A program made the translations under genes and the position numbers. From positions 16,818-80,817 of the forward strand of contig NW_017802691.1 of assembly GCF_001625305.1 (NCBI RefSeq): a stretch of 64,000 bases of DNA, written 5' to 3'. The notes below the pieces were generated by a model, which worked only from the letters and a program-made list of their open reading frames with translations, was not told the origin of the DNA and did no database searches. The DNA is from Branchiostoma belcheri. Lineage: Eukaryota > Chordata > Leptocardii > Amphioxiformes > Branchiostomatidae. Shown here piece by piece: positions 21,331 to 30,547 of the stretch (position 1 is its first letter; each line of letters opens with the position of its first letter).

Positions 21331-21552
21331 GAAGAAGTGTGGGGATGAGACCTCACGGAGAGGGAAGAGTGGATCCTGAATTCATGCTCGTTCTTGCGAC
21401 CGCTCATTCGCCACAAACCACAGCCATTGGAAAGTGTAAGTATAAAATGGACTGCTATTTTGTCATTATGTCATTAATTACATATATTTATAACCCCCGT
21501 TTGGGATTGCATTCTCGCCGCAAAAGCGCCACCTACTTTGGCGTTAAATAGC

Positions 21553-21640
21553 GGCGAGTTGCAGAACTCCAGTCAGAAGCTCTGAGGAAGGTGTCTGATA
21601 GACATCGAAACGTAAGCAGGTGAGAAACTCTATGGTTGTG
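21553..21640 (+). repeat. dispersed repeat with hammerhead-like core
   Basis: GCAGAACTCCAGTCAGAAG precedes CTGAGGAAGGTGTCTGATAG, which is followed by ACATCGAAACGT. The same repeat recurs at 48,905-48,965. GGTGTCT and AGACATC can pair as a stem between CTGAGGA and GAAA, the arrangement of a hammerhead ribozyme core apart from one additional A. Such motifs are known in Penelope-like retroelements. Confidence 0.5.
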
Positions 21641-21899
21641 TAAGAAGAAAATTCTATACCCTAAGTATCTTCCAACCTGATGAAATTATTTACGGGGTTA
21701 CACAAAACGATTAAGATGCATATATAGTGCGCAGTTTGCGTACGGCTGCGTATGAAAAAAAAATGTTCGTACGGAACTCATACGCAAGACGATTCACAGA
21801 ATTGTGACAGGGCCTTAAACTTCGAAAGGAAGGTGAAGTGCCTCTCAGGTACGCTATATAACACGGCAATCTTAGCATACAGTGTATCGGAGAGTAGGG

Positions 21900-22192
21900 C
21901 CATGACTTGGACTTGGAGTGATGGAAATTCTCTTTCATTCTCCTCGATACAGCGACTAGAGGCACTGGAGAACGCTCACCGTACAGAAGGAGTCAGGGAG
22001 GCGTTGGAGCAAGTCTTAAATCTAGCCAAAGCCCCATCTCACCTTAACCATGCACTGCTGATACCGGCACTGAGGGGGTTAGGGGAGAAGGCCAGGGCGG
22101 CGGGCCATACGGACTACCAAACCTACGCGGCCACGCTCAGGCACGCTAGTCTCCACGAAGGGAGCCACATGAATCATCAATGGGGTCCTTGA
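21900..22192 (+). mobile_element. fossil gag-like helical domain
   Basis: The frame contains RLEALENAHRTEGVREALEQ and LRGLGEKARAAGHTDYQTYA, the latter resembling the gag segment at 20,434-20,520. It is part of the same fossil family and ends without a knuckle here; a knuckle-bearing piece follows at 22,819. Broken. Confidence 0.45.
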
Positions 22193-22603
22193 ATCTAACA
22201 TCATTATCAGACCGACGTCCACATCTGTAGAGCGTTTGATCCTTGTTGAATCCAGAGTGACTACCCCCAACCAGACTGTCTGTGACGGGAAGACAAACTC
22301 GCACAAACTCAACACCCCGTACTGTCGCACGACCCGTTATAGAAACTCACCGATCCCCTACATGTGTCATCTGCTGAACAATGACGAACACTAATTACTC
22401 CCTGCCTTAGCGTCCTTACATATTACCATGAATTTTAGACTAATTGTTGTAGTTTGGTTATGTACACCAGACAATCTGTTTATCAGGAATATTTATATCA
22501 CATGAGTTTACTCATACCTTTTAACCGTTCCTGTACTCGTAATTTTTAACTGGTGTGGTGTAGGTATTAGTATGTGCAATTATTGTGGTCTATGTAGTCT
22601 TCC

Positions 22604-22700
22604 TAATGATTCTGTATTTCAACTTCCTAATGATTCTGTATTTCAACTTCCTAATGATTCTGTATTTTAACTTCCTAATGATTCTGTACTTTAACTTCAT
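22604..22700. repeat. 24-bp minisatellite, 4 copies
   Basis: Four direct copies of AATGATTCTGTATTTCAACT plus TCCT occur in an otherwise unannotated AT-rich stretch (22,200-22,800) that shows no gene. Confidence 0.9.
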
Positions 22701-22818
22701 TACATTATGTTCAATAGTATAAACTTTTGGATTTTTAAAATGAAATGTACATTGATTCGCAACTCAGTAACTTGTACTTTAAGTTTAATGCGCATGATCA
22801 ATAAATAATTCTTGAGTC

Positions 22819-23121
22819 ATGCAGGGGGAGATGGTTCTTAGGGCGTTGGACTCTGACACAGACGGGAGGGTAGGGGCAAAGTTCGCAAAGGTGGTAAAAC
22901 AGCTAGTCTGGGTACCATCGTCAGCCAGCGTGACCGCCACCTCCCCCTCCGCAATGGTTCCCCAGGAGGGGTTCTCCTCGGTGTTCCGAGGCAGGTGCTA
23001 TGCATGTGAAACATATGGCCACTTTCGGAAATATCGTCCATATCGTAGAGGTGCATTGCGGGGCAGAAGAGGGGGGAGATGGCCTGCTAAATTCAATTCC
23101 GGATACCACCCTGGGAGATAG
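22819..23121 (+). mobile_element. fossil gag C-terminal piece with zinc knuckle
   Basis: The frame includes FRGRCYACETYGHFRKYRP, a CX2CX4H pattern in which the final Cys of the knuckle is not retained, followed by an Arg/Gly-rich tail. It is probably the continuation of the gag fossil at 21,900-22,192, interrupted by AT-rich sequence. Family assigned by neighbourhood only. Confidence 0.45.
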
Positions 23122-23149
23122 CCAATCCGACAAAAGATGGTGCAATGAC

Positions 23150-23520
23150 GAGCAGCCCGGTATGTCACAAACAACTTCCATCGTACAAGCTGTCACTGAC
23201 ATGATTGACAAGCTTGGCTGGCAATCCCTAGAAAACTGAACGAGGAATGCCACCTAGACTTGCTACATTATATAAGATTATCAACAATGTCATTTCTGTG
23301 CCACATGCGTCTAGATTTGTTCCTGCGGCTCGATGCTCCCGCCGCACCAACCACGCTCTAAGCTGCAGACCATCTCGAGTAAATCCAACTACCACAGGCT
23401 CTCGTTCTTCCCTCGCACCATCCAAGAGTGGAACGAACTTGAGCCTGGTGTGGCGGAGGCGGGGTCCCTCACCCAGTTCAAAATTGGCCTGGCGAGGACG
23501 TCCCTGCTGCATTGAGTCGC
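23150..23520 (+). mobile_element. LINE ORF2 C-terminal relic (CR1/L2 type)
   Basis: The plus strand shows, over shifting frames, DMIDKLGWQSLEN, LYKIINNVISVP, and the terminal segment FFPRTIQEWNELEPGVAEAG then a stop at 23,517. This is the typical C-terminus of CR1/L2-group ORF2. Roughly the last 120 codons survive; everything upstream is missing. Confidence 0.75.
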
Positions 23521-23999
23521 CCTTACACGTTTTGTAGATATGTTCCACTCTTTTTTGCCCTTTTTGCCTCGGGTTCGGTTGTTTTCCTTGAGCGGGCATC
23601 TGGACTGGCAATGCCCCTCCTCACCACAGAAGAAACATCTGTTTGCTCAAGGCCCGAAGGCTGATGGATGTCGGTTGACACTGATTCGGCAGGTTAGGAA
23701 TCTGAGGGGGTATCTCAAAGATTACATACATACATACATACATATGTTTTTTGGCGTACCGTATTCTTTTCATCTTCTAGTCAGTAGCCAAACGAGCCTT
23801 CAGTGATTCGATTTCCTGGGAAATTCTGTTGTGGGGCACACAATGGACTCGTCATGAAATTTGTACGTATGCAAACCTTTGCTGACAGACCAGAAGGTCT
23901 ACAGGCGTCCGGGTGAGCAGGTGAGCAAACCTTTTACCCAAAATCCCTGTCAGTCGTGGCACGAGTCGGATATATAGCGGTATAAAGAGGGGGCCAACT
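23521..23999. other. no gene; short (CATA)n microsatellite
   Basis: A (CATA)n run lies at about 23,725-23,746. The rest of the stretch shows no frame or repeat that I can identify. Confidence 0.6.
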
Positions 24000-24227
24000 T
24001 CAGTCGGCGAAATGAACGGTCATTGCATGCATAGAGTCGCATGTGTAACATGGCGTAAAGTAAGCTGGTGTTGGAAACGGACAATCATACTGCTGGCCCT
24101 GGAACATTCCCTTATCTGGCACTATAAACTCTCTAACATCCACCTTATTCTTTATCCAATCCATCACCCTTTGATGCTCTATGCTATTCCCAGCAATGCG
24201 CTCCCATGTCGATACATAGTTGGGCAA
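24000..24227 (-). mobile_element. fossil DIRS-like pol N-terminal piece
   Basis: The minus-strand frame has YVSTWERIAGNSIEHQRVMD followed by WIKNKVDV, the W-I spacing that begins reverse transcriptases of DIRS-like and related elements. Only about 70 residues are visible. It lies opposite in strand to the other gag/pol pieces, so it is from a different insertion. Broken fossil, low confidence. Confidence 0.35.
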
Positions 24228-24722
24228 AAAAGGGGAGGGGGGTCTTCTGTATCTGTATAGCCAGTATAACGGCAGCTGGCAGCATTAAACCGAGGGCCAT
24301 GTCTGCCTCTGAAAAAGACCTACAGCTCAAACAACAGTAGAAGCCACAAATACTGAAACATTTGTGGCAAGGGCCTCTAAATTCTTCTGAACTCTTGACT
24401 GGTGACCTCTCCCCTAGTGACAGAATGATCGACATGATGATAGCGGTCACTCAGAGGAAGAAGAAGGTACATAGGAAATGCCACGAGAACAAGGTCACTA
24501 GGGTTCAGCCCTGCATAGAGCCCTCCATATGTGACGGAAAATCCAATAAGTGCTATATAGGCAATGTTCGACGTCATTGAGTGACACAAATCTCGTGCCC
24601 ATCACAGTTTGAGATGCTGTGTTTGCAATGATTTGCGAAGGGTTCTGGGAACGAGTGGGACTGTTCCATTGTATTAATGGGGTACGTGTCTGGCGTGAGT
24701 GCGTAAGCCAAGATAAGGCCAT
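24184..24722 (-). pseudogene. decayed multi-membrane-segment coding region
   Basis: Successive minus-strand frames show hydrophobic stretches (IAYIALIGFSVTYGGLYAGL; LVLVAFPMYLLL; LMLPAAVILAIQI) separated by charged loops, broken by frame changes. This looks like a former membrane-protein gene. I recognise no family. It borders the DIRS-like piece and a MITE. Confidence 0.3.
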
Positions 24723-25084
24723 GTTGATTTGATTATATGGATGACATCCTCCGGGAGCCCCAAAACTGATGCGCGCGTGCGAATAAAAAAAAAGTTTTGC
24801 AAAAAAAAAAAGTGTTCATGAGGGTTGAGCAAATGGCACAGAATATGGTTTGGCAAATAATTTAGATCTAGTCTTCAAGTTCATTTCTTTACAATTTCGT
24901 CTTTTTTCGTTTGATTTTGGCATTCTACGACATTGGTATAGTTTTTATTAATTTTTTTGTAACTTATGGTATATTTTTGCTGTTTTGTACGATTTACAGT
25001 ATGGTTGAAAACTTTTTTTTTTGGAAACGGCCGAAAATTCATGCGCGCGCGGATGTCATCCATATAATCAAATCAACATGGCCT
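24716..25084. mobile_element. TIR MITE, 369 bp
   Basis: Perfect 34-bp inverted ends (AGGCCATGTTGATTTGATTA and on; 24,716-24,749 and 25,051-25,084) enclose an AT-rich interior with subterminal GCGCGCG words on both sides. No coding capacity. A target duplication is not clear. It is a non-autonomous DNA transposon of unassigned superfamily. Confidence 0.85.
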
Positions 25085-25410
25085 AAGTGGACGCTCCGAG
25101 GGTTACTAGTATCTGACGTTTGACTACGAAGCCTTCAGGGTTTATGCCTAACAAAGATTTATTCATTAACGCTTAACGCTGAATTTGGGGTGACAAACAA
25201 CGCTGTACGTAGAATTAAAACAACCAATAACTCTTTACGACGAATATACTGTTAACGCTTAACGTTGAATTAGAGCAGGCCGGCAACGATTAACGGTGTA
25301 TTATCATATAGCCAGGTGGCGTTGACCATTCAGAAGCCTTCATTCTATATTGATTATGACACCATAATGTCACAGTTAGCACGATACAAGTATTGCAAAA
25401 TCACCCCAGG
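25085..25410. other. repeat-derived AT-rich sequence
   Basis: Two copies of TTAACGCTTAACG.TGAATT (about 25,169 and 25,253) and one of ACGCTGTACGTAGAATTAAA (about 25,201) link this stretch to 10,930-10,980. No gene. Confidence 0.5.
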
Positions 25411-25753
25411 GCCACACCAATTTAATTTCTTGGTAAACGGATTCGCCCGCTTCATTTTGTTTCTGATTTGCAAATAAAAATAAAAATAAAAATTCAGAAT
25501 CAACTGCAAAATGCTCATATTTTGCCCTGAACTGTTGAAAACAGTCCTTTTCATCCTAGTTGTTATAGTTATTCCATCGTTAAATGCAATGGTATACTTA
25601 AAAGTTCAAAATTAATTGTTTAGATTTTGAACCAGCCTGATGTGTTGACTTCATGGCTCCTATCATACCATTTTGGGCCATAATAGGATGCCTAGACTTG
25701 CTCCATAATTTTTCTAGAAAAATCCGTTAAGCAAGAAATTAAATTGGTGTGGC
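25411..25753. mobile_element. TIR element, about 340 bp
   Basis: GCCACACCAATTTAATTTCTTG at 25,411-25,432 is the reverse complement of 25,732-25,753, and similarity continues inward for about 18 more bases (AAACGGATT / TAACGGATT). The interior is AT-rich and non-coding. A short-TIR MITE is likely. Confidence 0.65.
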
Positions 25754-26180
25754 CCAGATGTGCTTTATTCTCACAAGTGTGCTTTGTTGCAGAATAATGC
25801 ACACTCTGGAGCAAACCATTATGCAGGGGAGTAGACTCTTCTTGCTGACATTTGTAGCACGTTTCCTTGTTCAATAGAAATGTTTACCGTCTTTTCATCA
25901 ACCAATTCGAAATAAAGACCATGGCAATACATATGAATTTTGAGCGAAAGGAAAGAAAACATGTTTCGCGCCACCCCCACTCTAAGTATCGTAACGTCCA
26001 ACTGACCTCAGGTGACTTCAAATGAATTCGAACGTTGTGTTCCAATGACCGCCAGTGAACCCGATTGGAATACTTATTTTGTTCGATTGACCGCCGGTGA
26101 ACCCAATGGAATAGCGTTCTATTCCAATGACCGTAGGTAAACCCAGTGAATGAAGTGGAAAATTAGATTTTTTTTCTCTC
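25754..26180. other. no gene; three GACCG-CC-GTGAACCC repeats
   Basis: Around 26,040-26,150 the words ATTCCAATGACCG..GGT.AACCC occur three times in about 50-bp spacing, a small degenerate tandem repeat. No frame of interest. Confidence 0.5.
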
Positions 26181-26189
26181 TAAATTTCA

Positions 26190-27115
26190 GGATGGCTCAA
26201 GGCTCGACCTAAGCCCAGAGTTTGAGGCACTATCACCACAATAGTTGGCACAACTACTCAGGAAGTTTTACGGAGAGGTACGGAAAGATGATGGCACTCC
26301 ATATTCTAAGTCAAGCTACGCATGTCTGAGAGCCGCTATCCATCAATACCTCACCGGGCCTCCCTACCACTGTAAATACAACATTATGAAAGACCATGGA
26401 GGTAGAAAAAGACCACTGTAAATACAACATTATGAAAGACCATGGAGGTAGAAAAAGACCACTGTAAATACAACATTATGAAAGACCATGGAGGTAGAAA
26501 AAACCTCCATGGAAAGACAAAGAGTTCCAAGCTGCCAACAACCTGTATGTTGGAATGCTCAAGCACCTGAAGAGAGATGGAATGGACACTTCCAAGCCAT
26601 ATCCACCAATCCTAGCATGTGACATCAGTAAAATGTTCGAGACAAGGCTTTGAGTGTAGATGATCCAATATCTATCAACGACTGGTATACTTCTATCTCG
26701 CGTTTATACCTATGCCATAGCTATGCCGAAGATGGAGGGAAAATCTGAGGACCTTCAAGATCAGTGACAGTCGCCGACACAGATGGTGGAGGAAGGAAAT
26801 AGTACACCCTTAGGTACAACAAACACCAGAAGAACCATCCAGGTCACCTACGAAGCGACACCCAACATTCACCAAGACTATCGTCCAGTGACAAGCGCCC
26901 CTGCCCAGTGAAAGCATTTGAACTATATTGCAGTAAGCTACAGCACTTGAAACGGATGTCCTTTCCTATTCCAAAGGCCAAATCTACTATGGAAGCCGGG
27001 TTGAAATGCGCCATGGTACTTCAACCAGCCTGTTGGCCGGAACAGCTTGGATCAATGATGTAGTACATCTCTCGCGCCGCTGGACTCAGCTTACGTCATA
27101 TCCGTGACTTTTACT
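26190..27115 (+). pseudogene. decayed Crypton-type tyrosine recombinase (DUF3504-like)
   Basis: After AAATTTCAG (26,189) the plus strand shows LRKFYGEVRKDDGTPYSKSS then LRAAIHQYL, the hallmark of the Crypton/KIAA1958/ZMYM-type DUF3504 domain. Next come EFQAANNLYVGMLKHLKRDG and PPILACDISKMFE, and further down CPVKAFELYCSKL and, in other frames, YFNQPVGRNSLD and ISRAAGLSLRH, which match the C-terminal half of that family. Stops and frame changes are scattered through it, and a 46-bp tandem repeat sits inside. It may be a dead Crypton DNA transposon or a relic of a domesticated host gene. It ends just before the right inverted arm. Confidence 0.7.
26367..26512. repeat. 46-bp tandem repeat, 3 copies, inside the recombinase
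   Basis: The unit CCACTGTAAATACAACATTA plus TGAAAGACCATGGAGGTAGAAAAAGA occurs three times. The last copy ends in CATGGAGGTAGAAAAAACCT CCATGG, a palindrome also found at 38,082 and 41,329. The repeats interrupt the homology to the recombinase and were added after the copy died. Confidence 0.9.
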
Positions 27116-27129
27116 AGGCATTATGGAAC

Positions 27130-28650
27130 GTGTGAAATTGGTGAATAGACTGGTGTTCTGTAAACCCCTAAAGAAGCCCCACCAAATATCCTCCTCCAGA
27201 TAGTGTATCAACTCACCGCCATAAAGTAGTGCGAGGTAAACAGGACCCGTCTGCAGTAACGGTTGGCCGAATACGTAGTTAGCTTGATTGCTGAGACATA
27301 CTGGTGTATAGACTCTAAGTCTTGGTGGTGTAGACTCCCCTTTTGCCCTTTAATAAGATTTTGCGACCCTCCAGATGTCGGAGCGGATGGATATAATTAG
27401 AGTGGTGCGGACGTCTGTAGAGTGTAGCGTCAGTGCAGGGTGGCCATAATATTTGTGAGGTAAGGTTTCTACAGGCCTGGGTTTCTACCTCGCTTCTTTG
27501 AGTATTTTTCCTCGAAACCATGAAGTTATCACATAGAATGGCAGTTTTAGATTGTGTTTGGGTTCGTAGTTGTGAGTGGTGAGGGACCGTCTTCGTAGGG
27601 GTAACTCACGATGTTCAGCATGTACGCCTATACCCCTCTGTCAGAAAATTCCGTTACAGTTGGTCGTGTTCTTTTCACCAAGTGTCAATACCTTGAGAGA
27701 CAGCTGGCTCTGAACTGAACCAAGCGTAGAACTGAGCACCTAGAGACCACGTCTAGCGACATAATAGACGTTAAACAAGGACAACAACAACATTGTGTTT
27801 ACTGAATGGGTATACTATTCATGCCCGTATTAAATAGCTTGGTCACCAAGAGCCATATCAAATTCCTAGATGGACATTGTTTGACGCTGAACCACAAACC
27901 AGCGCCAAGGGTCCAGCAAGATATTATTAGACCTTGAACAAGGACAACAACAGTTGTGTGGCGCACCGATCACATGACGAGCAGCCCGGTGCTGCTTCTG
28001 TATTTAAGTTATTTCGTCAATATTACCATGATATTTAATATCATGGTAATATTGACGATAAAAATACAGAACAAAGCTGTAACGGTGATATGCAGCCTAG
28101 TTGGCTTCTTCTTCGTGTCCGAAGATGTTAGTATTGAAGCCTAGTATTGATATAGTATCATAGCTGAATGAATAAATAGCTAGACCACGATAGAGACATC
28201 TATATACATCTGGATGACATATAGATGACGCCTGGAAAATGTTGATGTTTTGCACCTTTTCTCTTCAGAGTAGAGTGCGTCAGCCTAGGATCGCTGTCAC
28301 CACGACAGGTCAGCGTATTTTAAACGTAGAGACCCCAGACGTAGATGCTTCTTTTGTGCAAGTCAACCCAAAGAGGACGTGTTCGCCAGCACAACGGTCT
28401 GGTCTCTGAAGTCTTCAACCGGCAAAAACATTACAGCGTGAATACGGGAAACGCCATTAAAACACATCTTTAAATACTAAACCTTGACTGAAAAGGCAGA
28501 ACATCCAGCTTACTCAGGGTGTGTTAGTGTTCTTTAAACGCTGTCAAGCCTCTTGGAAACCCAGACCTCGGGGACTGTGCCTCTGGCTCAGTGGGGGCTT
28601 GTTCAGCTTAGTTAGATGGGTTTGTTGGATGTTAATGCCTCAAATCGTTT
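27130..28650 (-). repeat. right arm of the 19.4-kb inverted repeat pair
   Basis: Reverse-complement partner of 9,255-10,780. Shared blocks include GTAAACCCCTAAAGAAGCC (27,172), CAGATGTCGGAGCGGATGG (27,372), TTGTGTTTACTGAATG (27,791) and GCTGTCAAGCCTCTTGG (28,540), in mirrored order and with matching distances. It begins right after the decayed recombinase. Internal frames show no family. Confidence 0.7.
28015..28057. repeat. 43-bp hairpin within the right arm
   Basis: CGTCAATATTACCATGAT is followed after seven bases by its exact reverse complement. The hairpin lies inside the right inverted arm and has no counterpart that I could find in the left arm. Confidence 0.85.
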
Positions 28651-29115
28651 AATGTTGGCGCTACCGAATAATTTAGGAAAGGTGTTTCTGCAGTTATACT
28701 CTAAAGGCACGTGGGATTTGTTTACATCCTTCAACTAGTCTACCGAGATAGCGATATACACTGAGACATCTACATGTGCATCTGTTAGTAGTTGTATGAA
28801 GATGTAATTCATTGGCATCAACAGTGACTCTACCAGATGATGCAACCGTACCTGTTCGAAAATACCCTATGTATGCGCTTGCAGAGTGGATCGCTATCAT
28901 GACTACACCATTAATGTACAGTGGTATACAATGTAGGTGTCTTAGTCTTATAGATACTGGATCAAAACCCTCTCTGCACGGCTAAGCACGGCCGGTGGTG
29001 ATGGCGCTCACAACAAAGTGAAACAAAACTTAACTATCTGTACAAAGTGATAAAAAAAGAAGAAAGTGAATGGCCGTCTTAGCATAGTGTATGTTTTACT
29101 CAGATGTGGGAAGGC
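28651..29115. other. no gene recognised
   Basis: A 68-aa minus-strand frame (28,694-28,900) shows no family pattern. The stretch separates the right inverted arm from a palindromic MITE. Confidence 0.4.
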
Positions 29116-29239
29116 CCTAGCCTGGTATCCAGCCTTGTTAGCTTTAGTCCGCTACCCAAGATCCGCTCCCCGCCAACGTTGGCGGGGAGCGGATCTTGGG
29201 TAGCGGACTAAAGCTAACAAGGCTGGATACCAGGCTAGG
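29116..29239. mobile_element. perfect 124-bp palindromic MITE (hAT-like)
   Basis: Every base from 29,116 to 29,239 pairs with its partner around the centre CCAACG/TTGGCG... at 29,177/29,178, a gap-free palindrome with no mismatch. The ends read TAGCCTGGTATCCAG, shared with the element at 43,034-43,278. GAAGGCC(C) occurs on both sides (29,110 and 29,239), fitting an 8-bp hAT-type target duplication. Perfect symmetry implies a very recent origin or ongoing arm correction. Confidence 0.92.
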
Positions 29240-29430
29240 AAGGCCCATATGTGGGGTCAGTCCCATATTGAATTTCGGTAGTGATGTGGATGTGGCTATG
29301 TCTGTGGGTAGTAGGTTCCAGTCTGTTATGGTACGTGGTATGTAGCTGCTGCGATGTGTGTCTGTTTTACAGTACAATATTTGCAGGCGTAGTGGATGAC
29401 CTCTGGTTGTCTTTTGTAAAGTGGTCATTG
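29240..29430 (-). mobile_element. LINE ORF2 C-terminal relic
   Basis: The minus strand encodes TTRGHPLRLQILYCKTDTHR followed by SSYIPRTITDWNLLPTDIAT, the standard last segment of CR1/L2-type ORF2. The palindromic MITE sits in its 3' end. Upstream parts are missing. Confidence 0.7.
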
Positions 29431-30547
29431 GTAACTGAAGAACCGTTGTGTGCCATCTACTTTACTGCAGTCAAATGCAGCAAAATTTCTTTCTTCCTGG
29501 TGTGAGCACAGACCAATGCAAGACAGTTTTGACATTTGTCTAAAAAGAGGTATTAATCACATTTCTGTGCAATGGCAGTGACACTTAATAGATTGTTTTG
29601 TATACATGTCAAGAAACCCGTCATTAAGTGAGGAGTAACAACAAGTTTATAGTAACATATTTATCTTTCCCCGGAAACTCTTAGCTTCAGTTATAGATAG
29701 TCTTTTATAGCAATGTTTTCTATATGTCAAACATCAATAGAACTGAAGAGTGTTGTTGCTATCTACTACAGCCACGTGCTATTTACAACTACATCAAAAC
29801 AGTTTATTTTATCTTTTGAAAGTAGCCACAACACGTGCGTTCATGTGCACAATTCATCAATGCTTCTAGTTCTTTGCGAGCTTCTCTCCCCTCTCCCAGT
29901 TGATAGATCTCATCTATAAGAACATGGCTTCCTGTACGTGTTTCGCCATTACCTCTTCCGTTTGTTTGATTGATGTATCCTGAAGCAAAGAATGATAAGA
30001 AAATCATATACTAGCAATATAAATACAGCATAGCAAAAATACATAGTAGCCAGACTATCACAGCGCACAGCAGTCAATAGAATTAATTGGTATTAGAATT
30101 AAATGGCATCTTTCTTGTAAGAAACAATATTAACAGAGCAGAGACAACCCTAACCCCCAGTGTTGGGTGAAATATGTCAAGGAGTCCCTTTTGCTTTGCA
30201 TCACTAGTACACGATCGCGAGTTGGTTTCATGTCCTGGAGTGAATGTGGAGTATGTGGAGTGAATGTGGAATATAGATAGTACATATAATTCTATATATA
30301 TGTAAATGTCAACTCCGAACAAAATGAAATATTAGATACGACCAAATTAAACGTCGGATAGTAAAGTCAGAGACACCATGTAAAGCAGCCTGGGTTGGTG
30401 CACTAAAGTGGAAGGAATGAGGCGTATATCTGTGGATCTAGAAGTGTCCGTATTGCGCATGCATGAAGTACTTTTGTAAAAATTGGTAACTGAAGAACCG
30501 TTGTGTGCCATTTACTTTACTACAGTCAAATGCAGCAAAATTTCTGT
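29428..30547. repeat. 66-bp direct repeat about 1.05 kb apart
   Basis: ATTGGTAACTGAAGAACCGT and the following 46 bases occur at 29,428-29,493 and again at 30,482-30,547 with only two or three differences. The DNA between (AT-rich, with short frames of no recognised family) shows no gene. The repeats could be flanks of an inserted or locally duplicated segment. Confidence 0.8.
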
